In this document: positions 7,012 to 16,175 of the stretch, piece by piece
Layout: every line of letters starts with the position of its first letter
Numbering within the stretch: the stretch's first letter is position 1
Position numbers and translations under genes: made by a program
Assembly: GCA_964599895.1 (NCBI GenBank)
Contig: CAZRHT010000011.1
Location: 1-52,589, forward strand
DNA length: 52,589 bases
DNA from: UM-FILTER-49-7 sp964599895
Lineage (GTDB): Bacteria; Acidobacteriota; Holophagae; Thermotomaculales; Thermotomaculaceae
Reading direction: 5' to 3'
Notes under the pieces: generated by a model
Told to the model about the DNA's origin: nothing
Database searches by the model: none
What the model saw: the letters and a program-made list of their open reading frames with translations, nothing else

Positions 7012-8121
7012 CTATTCCAGCAGATCTTCGAGATTCATGAAATCATTGTTTCGGATAGTATCACTGGATGGGGCTCCTTCTTCCCGGGCTTTAAAGTGGA
7101 TATCCAGCTGGTCCATGGAATCCATAAAAATGGCCCGAAGATGCTGCTGAGTTTCCCTGTTTTCTATCTTGCCAATCATGGCATATATCTGCATCAACGC
7201 GTTGTCCGGTGAGATTTTGATCCCGCTGACGGTTCCGCCGGTAAACACGAAGGGGGAGGTGAAATCATTACCCTTCTGAAAATGCGAGAGGAATTCATCC
7301 CGTACTTCCGGGAAGTTAATCCCCATCAACTCCAGAAAATTATTGATCCCAAGGACCGCCAGGTCCACTTCAGGGTTGTTTTCCTCCATCAGGTCAGCGC
7401 CCACCTGAAGTCGGCTCAGTCTGTCCATAAATTCAATGACAAAATCACCCTTAATAACGTCGCCGTGCTGGGGGGCAATAGTTTCCGGGAAGGGATTCAG
7501 CATACTGATGGCTTCCATGGTTTTCTGAAGGGCTTTTGAAGAAGGCATGTACAACTGATGAAAAAGTTTAATACCTTCCCAGGAATCTTCAGTTGCGTAA
7601 ATTCCATCCCCTTCCCGGGTGTTTACGCCGCCAAAGACATCTCCTGAGAACAGTACCCTGCTCTCATAGTCGTACACCATCATGGCACCGCGAAAATGGC
7701 AATAACGGGCAGGAACGAAGCGGACTCGATGACCGGACTTCTTCATTTTCAAAACCATGGAATCAAAACTCTCCACAGTTCGTACCCTTTTTTCAGGCAG
7801 GCCATACATTTTGACGAGCCGCCATGTATCTACAGAGGTAATCAGGTAGGAACGGGGAGCGGAAGCCAGCACTGTGCCGATATTGGCAGTGAGGTCCGGA
7901 TCCTGGTGACTCAAGAATACCAGGTTTGTATTGGCAATACCCCCGGCCTTTTCTTTCAACATTGGTAACATAGTTCCCATGTCAAGGCGGGTTCCGGGGT
8001 CAAACAACATGTTGACGGCTTTGCCATCACTTCCAATAAATCGTTTCAGATAAATATTGCGGTGAAAATCCTCTTCCGTACTTCGAATCATGTAAAATTC
8101 GGTTCCTATTGTGTGAATCAT
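7012..8121 (-). CDS. ODP/flavodiiron-type metallo-beta-lactamase-fold protein (diiron oxygen sensor or enzyme)
   Basis: 369 residues. The first 230 form a metallo-beta-lactamase fold of the ODP type: the metal motif is SHQDPD (H72, D74, D76) in place of the usual HxHxDH, followed by ARYCHFRGAMMVYD, LFSGDVFGG and PQHGD, which supply the other ligands. This layout is found in flavodiiron proteins and in stand-alone oxygen-binding diiron (ODP) sensors. No flavodoxin domain is present; instead a C-terminal region of about 130 residues of no known family follows, so it is not a complete flavodiiron reductase. The ATG follows AAGGAGG at eight bases. Beside perR, rubrerythrin and the oxidase, an oxygen-sensing or oxygen-scavenging role is likely. 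Confidence 0.75.
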   Translation of the reverse strand: MIHTIGTEFYMIRSTEEDFHRNIYLKRFIGSDGKAVNMLFDPGTRLDMGTMLPMLKEKAGGIANTNLVFLSHQDPDLTANIGTVLASAPRSYLITSVDTWRLVKMYGLPEKRVRTVESFDSMVLKMKKSGHRVRFVPARYCHFRGAMMVYDYESRVLFSGDVFGGVNTREGDGIYATEDSWEGIKLFHQLYMPSSKALQKTMEAISMLNPFPETIAPQHGDVIKGDFVIEFMDRLSRLQVGADLMEENNPEVDLAVLGINNFLELMGINFPEVRDEFLSHFQKGNDFTSPFVFTGGTVSGIKISPDNALMQIYAMIGKIENRETQQHLRAIFMDSMDQLDIHFKAREEGAPSSDTIRNNDFMNLEDLLE

Positions 8122-8288
8122 CCAGGCTGCCTCCTTGCGCTCATGGTTAAAACAAAATCAAATACACTTTCATTCAATATAATTCAGCTGGAATAGAGCT
8201 CATTCTAAAAGGGAACAGTAGCATTTCCTCTATCAGGAATCAAACTGTAAGCCTCAGTCAGATCAAATTTCCGGGAAAAATACTATAT

Positions 8289-8308
8289 CTCCCCGCAGTA
8301 AGTGGGAG
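8289..8308 (-). terminator. Weak terminator-like hairpin after the YeeE/YedE pair
   Basis: CTCCC / GGGAG stem, ten-base loop, followed on the minus strand by an A/T-rich tract (ATATAGTATTTTT). Only five or six base pairs. Confidence 0.35.
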
Positions 8309-8329
8309 CTTCTCTTCCTTGCCTTCCAC

Positions 8330-8842
8330 TCATTGTTCCAGAGAATCCAGTTTTCGTGCCAGCAATATCAGCAGGATCGAAAAAATCACAACCGTCAGAC
8401 CACCCCAGATTGTGGAGTCAGGCAAGAGCTGGATCTTTCCAAAGTTTGGTCCCAGAAAGTCCCGGATATGGGGGAACATGGCGGCAAACAGCGCCCCGGT
8501 TCCTACGCCAACAAGAATCCCGATCAGGGCGTCCATCGACCCCTCTCCTGTGGACACAATTAGTGTGCCTGGGCAGTAACCAAGCACTGCCATGCCGATA
8601 CCAAAGAGAATACCGCCACCAACTACCCCCCCGATCACAAGCGGTTTTACATGAAGTCCTGCCATGCCCAGTTTAACTTCAACAAAGAGCAGTACCACGC
8701 TGACGGCAATGGCGGTTAACATGATTTTGGGAACGGTAAAGTCTTTCAGCATGGCGAATCCGCCAATCCGGTCAAAAGTGTTAACCCTGGAACGTTGAAG
8801 AATCACGCCAAAAGCAATGCCGAGAATGATCACTTTCATCAT
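8330..8842 (-). CDS. YeeE/YedE-family sulfur transport half-protein, C-terminal half
   Basis: 170 residues with about four or five membrane helices. The motif GYCPGTLIVSTGEGSMDAL, with its helix-breaking GxCPG, is the family's substrate-path cysteine loop. Full-length YeeE (thiosulfate transporter TsuA) has two such halves in one chain; here the second half is a separate gene whose ATG overlaps the stop of the first by four bases (ATGA). The two products probably assemble into one pore for thiosulfate or another sulfur anion. YedE-type members are also linked to selenium use, and a SelD fusion occurs in this window. No signal of decay is visible. Confidence 0.85.
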   Translation of the reverse strand: MMKVIILGIAFGVILQRSRVNTFDRIGGFAMLKDFTVPKIMLTAIAVSVVLLFVEVKLGMAGLHVKPLVIGGVVGGGILFGIGMAVLGYCPGTLIVSTGEGSMDALIGILVGVGTGALFAAMFPHIRDFLGPNFGKIQLLPDSTIWGGLTVVIFSILLILLARKLDSLEQ

Positions 8843-9348
8843 GATTTTCCACCTTTATAAAACAGTTTTCCGGTTATCAGAAAGGTAATCATCACGACAA
8901 TTCCAAAGACAATACTGCCGGCTGAAAGCTGCATGAATCCGGATAGGATATGGCCACTGGTACAACCGCCTGCCATACGGGCACCGAAAATCAACAGGAA
9001 GGCCCCGACAGCTACCCAGAAAATCCGTTTTGCCTTGGAACTGCCTTTTACCTCCTTCCACCGGTCCGGTACCAGTTGCAGTTTGAAATCTCCTGCAATC
9101 AGGGACGAAATAAAAGCCCCAATCAGTGCCCCGAAAAGGAACCAGAGTTCCCAGGAACCGGGTTTGGCGATGAGTTTCGTGTAAACTGCATCTTTTAGTC
9201 CTGCCAGTATCGCCCCAACGTACGGGAATGCAGTGGAGGCCCCGATGGGACGGTTGCTTACCCAGGTGTTCATAATGATGACGTTCAATAGTCCCAGCAG
9301 AATGCCGGCCCATGCCCAGTTGAGGGGTCGCATTTGTTTTTTTGCCAT
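8839..9348 (-). CDS. YeeE/YedE-family sulfur transport half-protein, N-terminal half
   Basis: 169 residues, about four to five membrane helices. The signature GGCTSGHILSGFMQLSAGSI contains the conserved cysteine (GGCTSGH) of the family. It is the first gene of a two-gene minus-strand operon with the partner half overlapping its stop codon. Two-gene versions of this transporter are widespread. Substrate likely thiosulfate or a related anion, feeding cysteine synthesis (cysK lies 7 kb away). The gene starts at ATG 9348 behind a purine-rich GGAGC ribosome site. Confidence 0.85.
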   Translation of the reverse strand: MAKKQMRPLNWAWAGILLGLLNVIIMNTWVSNRPIGASTAFPYVGAILAGLKDAVYTKLIAKPGSWELWFLFGALIGAFISSLIAGDFKLQLVPDRWKEVKGSSKAKRIFWVAVGAFLLIFGARMAGGCTSGHILSGFMQLSAGSIVFGIVVMITFLITGKLFYKGGKS

Positions 9349-9521
9349 TTTTGGCTCCTTTCGAGTCGAGTTTTCCGGCTCTTTTTGCGGTAGAGATTAT
9401 AAACGAAAAAAGAAAGAATTTGAATCAATATCTTTACTTTTCAGAGCCAGTTTTCCCCTCATCCTATTGATCCGGGGTTTAACAATGCTGTGCCGCTTTG
9501 GTTTCTGGCCGGCTTCTTTAC

Positions 9522-9551
9522 TTGACGCGAGCTTTCCCACTGTTTTATCAT
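9522..9551 (+). promoter_or_regulatory. Promoter of the 1339-residue membrane protein gene
   Basis: TTGACG (9522-9527), 18 bases, TATCAT (9546-9551). The ATG follows at 9589. Confidence 0.5.
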
Positions 9552-9588
9552 TCAAACAGTAAACCAATTTCCAAAAGGATGGCATTCC

Positions 9589-12500
9589 ATGAAACTTGTA
9601 CTCATTTTATTGCTTGCGGCGAGTCCGTTGATGGCGGGAAATCCAATCCCCGAACCCCTGAAACCATGGACCGGCTGGGTCATGTGGGACAGTCCTGATG
9701 TCAATTGTCCCTCCCCGTACAATGATGCGAAAACCCATCTCTGTGTGTGGCCTGGCGAACTGAAGATACAGGCATCAGCCCGTGGCGGAAGCTTCTCCCA
9801 GGAGGTCCGTGTTTTCCGGAACGTTGGCTTCAGTCTTCCGGGGAACAGCGAGAACTGGCCGGTGGACGTGAAGGTGGACGGAAAACGGGTACCCGTGGTC
9901 TTATCCAATGGACGGCCTCAGATCATGCTTGAACCGGGAGCTGTGACAATTAGCGGAAGATTTAACTGGGAAGCTATTCCCCAGAAAATTAATATTCCCC
10001 CTGCGGTGGGCATTATTCATCTGACCGTGGGTGACAAACGGGTTCCTTTCCCGGTTCTGGACAAATATGGAGTGCTGTGGCTGAAACGCCAGCAGAAAAT
10101 TCGAACGGACAAAGACGCAATGGAGATCAAGGTATACCGTCTCCTGGAAGATGGTATACCCATGTGGTTGAACACTCAGATTGAGCTCCGCGTATCCGGT
10201 CGCAGCCGGGAAGAGAAACTGGGCACAATTTTGCCGGCGGGCTGGCATCTGTCCGGAATCCAGAGTTCGTTGCCGGTTGCACTGGGTCCAGATGGAAAAT
10301 TGCGGGCGCAGGTATGGTCAGGAACATGGAAAATCACCTTGCGGGCATTTCGAACCCATGACATAGCAGCTATCTCATTCCCATCCGAGTCCTCAACTGT
10401 TTTCGAAAGCGAGTATGTGGCGTTTAAAGCTAATCCGGCATTTCGTCTGCTGGACATATCCGGTGCGCCAGTTATTGATCCGAGCCAGACCAGTATTCCT
10501 GACATGTGGAAATCGTATCCCGTGTACCAATGGGACCATAAAACGCCCCTGATGGTGAAAGAACGAATGAAGGGGACCCGGACCAGTATTGCCCCCAGGA
10601 AAATTTCTCTGAAAAGAAACCTCTGGTTGCGGGAAAAAGGAGACGGGTTTATCTATCAGGACACCATGAGTGGAAACCTGAATAAGACCCGTCGCCTGGA
10701 TACTTCGCCGTTGGAAATTCCCGGACAAATAAAGGTAGACGGGAAAGGGCAACTGATTACCGGAAATCCGATTACTGGAGATGCGGGAGTCGAAATTCGC
10801 ACAAGACACCTGGACCTGGAGGCAGTGGGGCGAATTTCGAAGCGGGGGCCGGTGCCGGCGGTTGGTTGGCTTACCGATGTGGACAATTTGTCTATGAGTA
10901 TCCATCTCCCCCCGGGATGGCGACTACTGGCCTGTTTCGGCGCTGAGCAAACCAGGGGAGACTGGGTCAGTGCCTGGACATTGCTGGACCTTTTTTTATT
11001 ATTGCTCTTTTCCCTTGCGGCATATCGACTGTGGGGGATGAAAGCAGCTGCCATTGTTTTCTTCGGATTTGCCTTGAGCTTTCACGAACCGGGGGCTGCC
11101 CGGTACAGCTGGTTTTTTCTTTTGATCCCCCTGGCCCTTCTTCGGGTCGTACCGGATGGCTGGCTCCGGAAATTGGTGGTGTGGTGGCGAAACCTGGCAA
11201 TTCTTTCGTTGGTATTGATTCTGGTCCCATTTTTCGGACGGGAAATTCAGTCGGTCCTTTATTCACAACTGGACCCGGTAAAGGCGACAGTGGCATCCTA
11301 TGGAGGTGGACAACCCCTGCATCGGATTATTTTGAAGGCCCCGGAAAAGAAAGGGAAAATGGTCCAGGAGGAAGACTATCCGGTTTCGTCTACGGAGCCA
11401 ACTCAATTCATGGATACTGCATCTTCCAAAAACGTCAAACAGGCATTCTATTCACAACAGAACCTGGCCCTTTCCCCGGAGGCCCGGATCCAGACCGGGC
11501 CGGGCATCCCGGAATGGAGGGGCGGTGTCATTTCAATGCTATGGACCGGGCCGGTTGCAGCTTCTGAGAAAATCCATCCGGTTTTCATCCCGCCACTGTT
11601 ATGGAAGATTCTGGTTATTCTGATGCTGGTTCTCATCGGTTGGATGTTGGCCCTGATGCTGGGTGTACCAATTCGCTGGCCGCGTTCTTTCAAATGGAAG
11701 CGAATTACAGCTGCTGCCATTCTCACGCTCTTTGTGTTTCCGGTACGGGCCCAGTTCCCGGACCAGGATATGTTGAACCAACTGAAACACCGACTGGAGA
11801 AACCGGCGCCCTGCTACCCGGCCTGTGCGGATATTTCAAGTGCGGCGCTGTCACTGAACAAAGGGCGACTGAGCTGCACACTGAAAATCAATGCATTTCG
11901 CCAGACTGCAATCCCGTTGCCGGGGCAGCTGCCGAGCTGGTCCCCTGTTTCCGTTACACTGGACGGTGCGAAAGCTGTTGTAATGCGAAAAAACGGGTTT
12001 CTATGGATTCTCGTGCAAAAGGGGATTCATACTGTCGAGACAACCGGAATGATCCCCGCGGCAGCAAACTGGGAGTGGACCTATTACCTGAAACCCCATT
12101 TTCTGAAGGTTAAGGCCCCCGACTGGACGGTAACGGGAATTGGTAAGAACAATGTGCCGGAAGGGCAGGTCTTTTTTTCACGTAAATCGCCTAAGACCGG
12201 AAAAGGTCGAAATGATTTTGGTTTGATCGCCACGGAACCGCTGGTACAGGTACGTCGCAACCTGGAATTGGGAATCAACTGGCTTGTTCGGAATACGGTT
12301 TATCGATTGTCTGAGACAGGAAAGGCAATTTCCCTCGAGATACCGCTACTGGAGGGAGAACAGGTCCTTTCAGTGGATGACAGTAAGATAAAGAATGGTA
12401 AAATCATCGTCAGCCTTTCAGCAAAACAATCCTCCTTCACGTGGGAGAGCAGATTATCCGTCACCCCATCCATTGGATTGAAAGCCGAGGATACGACCCG

Positions 12501-13608
12501 CTGGGTAGAGACATGGAATGTAAATGCCTCTCCGGTCTGGCACGTGGGAGCGGAAAAAGGCACTGCTGTGTACGAAAGTGAAGACAGTGGGAACAATCCG
12601 TTGTGGAAACCCTGGCCCGGCGAGTCGCTGACCTTGCACATTACCCGGCCAAAAGCCATTCCCGGCCCCACTGTTACGGTCAGCAAGGTTAACAGAATTG
12701 TCAGTGTCGGTTCCCGTATGCGAAAGACCATTCTGGAACTGGATGCAGTCAGTAGTCTGGGACAGGATTTTTCACTAACCTTGCCGGAATCTTTGAAGGT
12801 GGAGACAATAAAGAGGGGGACATCTGCTCTGCCGGTACAACGAAAGGGGAAGCTGTTGACGTTGCCCCTGCTACCGGGTAAACAACATCTTCAGATCAAC
12901 TTGAAGGAAATGAAAACAAAGGGCATATTGACACGAACGGCACCCATCAAACTGGACACAGAAGGGGCCAATATTGAGACTGTAATTAACATGCCCCGAG
13001 ATCGTTGGCCGCTTCTTGCGGGCGGTCCGACACAGGGGCCGGCAATCCGGTTCTGGAGTATTTTTCTATTGATGATTGTTCTTGCCCTTATTCTCGGAGC
13101 AATTCCCGGTTCTCCACTTTCCCGGTGGGAGTGGATGCTGTTGGGAGTGGGATTGACCCAGGGGACCCTGATTCAATCCATTTTCATTGTGGGATGGCTG
13201 TTTCTGCTGGCATTTCGGGGAAGTGAGAACAGCCGGAATCTGGGTCCGTGGAAGTTTGATCTTCTCCAGCTGGGACTGGTATTGCTGACCGGTATCGCTC
13301 TTGGCATTCTGGTGACCATTGTTTACGCCGGGCTGATGGGCCGGCCCGAAATGTACATTGTCGGGAATGGTTCCAGTATGGAATATCTCCGATGGTATCA
13401 GGATTTTTCAGCAGGAAAACTTCCGGGAAGCTGGGTATTGTCCATTTCCATCTGGTTCTACCGGTTCCTGATGCTGGCCTGGGCATTATGGCTGGCCCAT
13501 TCCCTCATTAAATGGCTGGGGTGGGCATGGCAACAATTCAGCTCTGAGGGGTTGTGGCGGAAATTGAGTTTTCGCCGTAAATCACAGACTCCGGAACACA
13601 CCTCATAG
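9589..13608 (+). CDS. Very large exported membrane protein of unknown function
   Basis: 1339 residues. A clear signal peptide (MKLVLILLLAASPLMAG) is followed by a long beta-rich periplasmic part (20-450), a cluster of four or five membrane helices (about 465-575), a linker, two more helices (about 665-720, ending in VFPVRA like a second export signal), a second beta-rich part (720-1140) and five or six helices at the end. The two soluble halves share patterns (KVYRLLEDGIPMWLNTQI in the first, TVYRLSETGKAISLEIPL in the second), suggesting an internal duplication. I know no named family. It is transcribed alone, with its own promoter and a hairpin after the stop. Its size and layout suggest a periplasm-facing scaffold or envelope machine, but that is a guess. 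Confidence 0.85.
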   Translation: MKLVLILLLAASPLMAGNPIPEPLKPWTGWVMWDSPDVNCPSPYNDAKTHLCVWPGELKIQASARGGSFSQEVRVFRNVGFSLPGNSENWPVDVKVDGKRVPVVLSNGRPQIMLEPGAVTISGRFNWEAIPQKINIPPAVGIIHLTVGDKRVPFPVLDKYGVLWLKRQQKIRTDKDAMEIKVYRLLEDGIPMWLNTQIELRVSGRSREEKLGTILPAGWHLSGIQSSLPVALGPDGKLRAQVWSGTWKITLRAFRTHDIAAISFPSESSTVFESEYVAFKANPAFRLLDISGAPVIDPSQTSIPDMWKSYPVYQWDHKTPLMVKERMKGTRTSIAPRKISLKRNLWLREKGDGFIYQDTMSGNLNKTRRLDTSPLEIPGQIKVDGKGQLITGNPITGDAGVEIRTRHLDLEAVGRISKRGPVPAVGWLTDVDNLSMSIHLPPGWRLLACFGAEQTRGDWVSAWTLLDLFLLLLFSLAAYRLWGMKAAAIVFFGFALSFHEPGAARYSWFFLLIPLALLRVVPDGWLRKLVVWWRNLAILSLVLILVPFFGREIQSVLYSQLDPVKATVASYGGGQPLHRIILKAPEKKGKMVQEEDYPVSSTEPTQFMDTASSKNVKQAFYSQQNLALSPEARIQTGPGIPEWRGGVISMLWTGPVAASEKIHPVFIPPLLWKILVILMLVLIGWMLALMLGVPIRWPRSFKWKRITAAAILTLFVFPVRAQFPDQDMLNQLKHRLEKPAPCYPACADISSAALSLNKGRLSCTLKINAFRQTAIPLPGQLPSWSPVSVTLDGAKAVVMRKNGFLWILVQKGIHTVETTGMIPAAANWEWTYYLKPHFLKVKAPDWTVTGIGKNNVPEGQVFFSRKSPKTGKGRNDFGLIATEPLVQVRRNLELGINWLVRNTVYRLSETGKAISLEIPLLEGEQVLSVDDSKIKNGKIIVSLSAKQSSFTWESRLSVTPSIGLKAEDTTRWVETWNVNASPVWHVGAEKGTAVYESEDSGNNPLWKPWPGESLTLHITRPKAIPGPTVTVSKVNRIVSVGSRMRKTILELDAVSSLGQDFSLTLPESLKVETIKRGTSALPVQRKGKLLTLPLLPGKQHLQINLKEMKTKGILTRTAPIKLDTEGANIETVINMPRDRWPLLAGGPTQGPAIRFWSIFLLMIVLALILGAIPGSPLSRWEWMLLGVGLTQGTLIQSIFIVGWLFLLAFRGSENSRNLGPWKFDLLQLGLVLLTGIALGILVTIVYAGLMGRPEMYIVGNGSSMEYLRWYQDFSAGKLPGSWVLSISIWFYRFLMLAWALWLAHSLIKWLGWAWQQFSSEGLWRKLSFRRKSQTPEHTS

Positions 13609-13634
13609 CGAGAGAGTAAATGTGTGCGTGGGAA

Positions 13635-13661
13635 GGGGAAGGAAGTGATCTTCCTTTCCCC
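13635..13661. terminator. Hairpin between converging genes
   Basis: GGGGAAGGAAG (13635-13645) pairs with CTTCCTT-T-CCCC (13650-13661), one bulged T, loop TGAT. It has no strong T-run but sits between two converging stop codons. Confidence 0.55.
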
Positions 13662-13673
13662 AACTTCTTGTCG

Positions 13674-14570
13674 TTATTCTTCATTTGCTCTGGGATGAAA
13701 TTTGAAATAAACCTGCTTCAGACGTTCCATACTGATGTGGGTGTAGATTTCTGTGGTTGTGATGGAAGAATGTCCCAACATCATCTGTACAGCCCGGAGA
13801 TCCGCCCCGTGTTCAAGCAGGTGGGTGGCAAAGGTATGACGCAGGGTATGGGGAGAGAGTTTGTCCCCGATGCCGGCCTTTCTGCCATAAGCTTTCAGGA
13901 TTTTCCAGAACCCCTGTCGGGTCAGGACGTTTCCGAAACGGTTTAGAAAAAGTACATAACTCTCTTTTCCTTTCAAAGTGTCAATCCGACCGTCGTTCAG
14001 GTAGAGTTCCACCCAGTCCCGGGCGGTATCCGTAAAGGGGACCAGTCGTTCTTTTGCCCCTTTCCCGAAGGTGATGAGAAAGCATTCTCCCATGTTCAGA
14101 TCATTTGTTTTGAGATTGATCAGTTCTGATACCCGAAGTCCAGTGGCATAAAGAAGTTCAATCATAGCCTTGTCCCGCTGCCCCAGCGCCGTTTCCACAT
14201 CCGGTAGCGACAAAAGAGCTTCGACTTCTCCATCGGTCAGATATTTCGGTAATAGGCGAAATGCCCGGGGTGTTTCCAGTATGTCTGTGGGATTTTCCGG
14301 AATCATTCCCTCTTCCGCCATGAAGCGGTAGAGGTGGCGGAGGCTGGAACTGAACCGCATGATGGAGCGGGGGGAATAGCCTGCGTTGAATAAAAAGGCC
14401 ACATAGCGGGTGACCGTTTCCTCCCCCACAGAGACCATGTCAATATTTTCCAGTTCCAGAAAATTCTGGAACAACACGATGTCGTTCCGATACGCTTCAA
14501 TGGTGTTGGCGGACAGTCCCTTCTCCACAATGAGATAGTTGATAAACGAAGAGACAGCAACGTTACTCAT
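13674..14570 (-). CDS. xerD: Tyrosine recombinase XerD (chromosome dimer resolution)
   Basis: Site-specific recombinase that, with a partner, resolves chromosome dimers at dif. The N-terminal SAM-like DNA-binding domain covers about 1-100 and the catalytic domain the rest. Catalytic residues are visible: Arg in ATGLRVSEL, Lys in GKGAKERLVP, HTLRH (His and Arg), His in MLGHSS, and the nucleophile Tyr in TEIYTH. The frame remains open to a GTG at 14624, but that codon lies inside the terminator hairpin of the upstream gene, so ATG 14570 (MSNVAVSSFINYL) is chosen, giving 298 residues, the usual Xer length. A generic integrase is possible, but length and housekeeping context favour XerC/D. Confidence 0.88.
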   Translation of the reverse strand: MSNVAVSSFINYLIVEKGLSANTIEAYRNDIVLFQNFLELENIDMVSVGEETVTRYVAFLFNAGYSPRSIMRFSSSLRHLYRFMAEEGMIPENPTDILETPRAFRLLPKYLTDGEVEALLSLPDVETALGQRDKAMIELLYATGLRVSELINLKTNDLNMGECFLITFGKGAKERLVPFTDTARDWVELYLNDGRIDTLKGKESYVLFLNRFGNVLTRQGFWKILKAYGRKAGIGDKLSPHTLRHTFATHLLEHGADLRAVQMMLGHSSITTTEIYTHISMERLKQVYFKFHPRANEE

Positions 14571-14616
14571 GATGGAGCCAAGGTTGAGTGAAAGGCAAGG
14601 GTGAGTATAGAAAAAG

Positions 14617-14643
14617 AAGGGCACAGAATGCTGCTGTGCCCTT
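14617..14643 (-). terminator. Rho-independent terminator of the M20 dipeptidase gene
   Basis: On the minus strand AAGGGCACAG / CTGTGCCCTT forms a ten-base-pair stem with a seven-base loop, followed by CTTTTTC. It separates the dipeptidase from xerD. Confidence 0.8.
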
Positions 14644-14720
14644 TGGTCTCTCTTTATTTATCTGACGCCTACGCCCACGCAAAACGCCCACTTCTTTATC
14701 TGTCCGCTACTCCTACTCTC

Positions 14721-15959
14721 TTATGAGAGCAGATCAATGGCTAAAAGGCAGGTCAATTCCGCGAAGTCCACCAACTGCTTGATTTCAACATACTCGTTTG
14801 CCACATGATAGGCTTCGTCATCTCCGGGACCCCAGCCCACTGCCAGAATTCCGGCGAGATTCATTGTTTTGGCGTATGTTCCGCCGCCCATGCCGAATGG
14901 TTCCGGCTTGAAACCCAACACCTCTTCAGCATTGCGCTGGATAGCATAAACCACCTCGTTTTCCGGATCCACTCCGTGGGCTTCATTCCAGGACATGCAG
15001 TTTAATTCAAACTTTCCGCCCACAACCCGGTCCGCACAACCCTGGAGCTGTGCGATAACGCTGTCCTTCGTCATACCCGGTACGGAACGGATATCCAGGT
15101 ATATGTAGCACGTGCCCGGCACAATATTGGGGGCGGCCCCACCGTGAATTTCACCTAAATTCAGAGAAGGTTCACCGAGAACCGGATGTACTTCGTAATC
15201 GAATTTCAACTGTTCAATCTCATTTACCAGTTTTGCCATCATGTTCACTGCATTGATGCCCAGCTCCGGTGTGGAACCGTGTGCCTGCTTTCCAATTGCA
15301 GTGATTTTGAATACGGTCCTTCCCTTTTCCGCGACATCAATTCCCTTCATGTTCTCTCCGATGTCAGGAATGATCGAAATGGTCGGATCCACGAGTTTTT
15401 CGTCCACGAGATATCCGATTCCGTAATCAATCCCGTCCGGGTCTTCCGCTTCTTCATCGGACAGCGCTGCGATCTGAAGTTGCCCTTCCAGCTCATTGTC
15501 AATGCCGCTCTTTTTTAGCGCAATTGCGGCCGCAAGGATGGACGCAAGCGGTCCCTTGTTATCCAGTGCGCCTCTGCCGTACAAAAACCCGTCCTTTTCC
15601 ACCACCTCATAAGGGTCGGTGTCCCAGCCTTCGCCAGCAGGTACCACATCCATGTGCCCCGGCATCATCAGCCGTTTCCCGTTCGCATTTTTCCCCAGTA
15701 ATCCAATGATATTGGGTCTGCCTTCCATCCTGGCGTATTCGTTGTAAGGAATCCCGGCTTCATCCAATACCCGTTTCACAATCTTTCCAACCCTGTACTC
15801 TTCTCCCCGGATTTTCAGAAAGGGAAATTCCGGCAGCTTTTCCGAAACGACATTCACGGTTTTTTCCGCGCACATTTCCCGGGTCAGATCCACGATGGTT
15901 TTCCGGATTTCATCCCGGTGGTTCTCAAAGTATTGGCGAACAGTTTCTCTTGCAGTCAT
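14721..15959 (-). CDS. M20-family metallopeptidase (PepV/ArgE/DapE-like dipeptidase)
   Basis: 412 residues, cytoplasmic, no signal peptide. Di-zinc motifs are in order: GHMDVVP (His and Asp), GRGALDNKG (bridging Asp), SDEEAED (catalytic Glu and metal Glu), PDIGE, and a late His in DEAYHVANE. The lid/dimer domain with KQAHGSTPELG lies in the middle. Such enzymes hydrolyse dipeptides or deacylate N-acyl amino acids; the layout with a large insertion resembles PepV-type dipeptidases. ATG follows AAAAGGAGG. A terminator hairpin directly downstream makes it a single-gene unit. Exact substrate is not predictable. Confidence 0.88.
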   Translation of the reverse strand: MTARETVRQYFENHRDEIRKTIVDLTREMCAEKTVNVVSEKLPEFPFLKIRGEEYRVGKIVKRVLDEAGIPYNEYARMEGRPNIIGLLGKNANGKRLMMPGHMDVVPAGEGWDTDPYEVVEKDGFLYGRGALDNKGPLASILAAAIALKKSGIDNELEGQLQIAALSDEEAEDPDGIDYGIGYLVDEKLVDPTISIIPDIGENMKGIDVAEKGRTVFKITAIGKQAHGSTPELGINAVNMMAKLVNEIEQLKFDYEVHPVLGEPSLNLGEIHGGAAPNIVPGTCYIYLDIRSVPGMTKDSVIAQLQGCADRVVGGKFELNCMSWNEAHGVDPENEVVYAIQRNAEEVLGFKPEPFGMGGGTYAKTMNLAGILAVGWGPGDDEAYHVANEYVEIKQLVDFAELTCLLAIDLLS

Positions 15960-16126
15960 TTCTGCCTCCTTTTAAACCGTTTCTTCATGATCTTAGTCTA
16001 CCAGAAAAGAAATTGCTTTGAAGTGAGAAAGTAGGGAAGCCCAAAAAAATAGAGTGGGACGATCGTCATAACTAAAACCAATAAAGAGGTAACTTCTTTT
16101 CATGGCTTTGTAGCTGCCAGCTGATT

Positions 16127-16138
16127 TACGGTACCGTA
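16127..16138. repeat. 12-base perfect palindrome in the hflK upstream gap
   Basis: TACGGTACCGTA is fully symmetric. An adjacent inverted repeat AGCTG-C-CAGCT lies at 16112-16122. Both sit in the otherwise gene-free stretch 15960-16384 and could be a regulator site or part of an RNA fold. Confidence 0.35.
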
Positions 16139-16151
16139 CTCATTTCTATAT

Positions 16152-16175
16152 GGCGGTGTATATCGCCCTTTTTTT
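16152..16175 (+). terminator. Hairpin plus T7 in the gap before hflK (attenuator or small-RNA end)
   Basis: GGCGGT / ATCGCC (six pairs, one G-U) with loop GTAT, then C and seven T. No plus-strand gene lies upstream, because the dipeptidase runs the other way. So it either ends an unseen small RNA or attenuates the hflK transcript. The rest of the 425-base gap (15960-16384) shows no gene. Confidence 0.5.

Noticed and set aside
14571..14624. Longer xerD start at GTG 14624
   Set aside because: The added 18 codons would start within the terminator hairpin of the upstream gene and do not look like Xer sequence.
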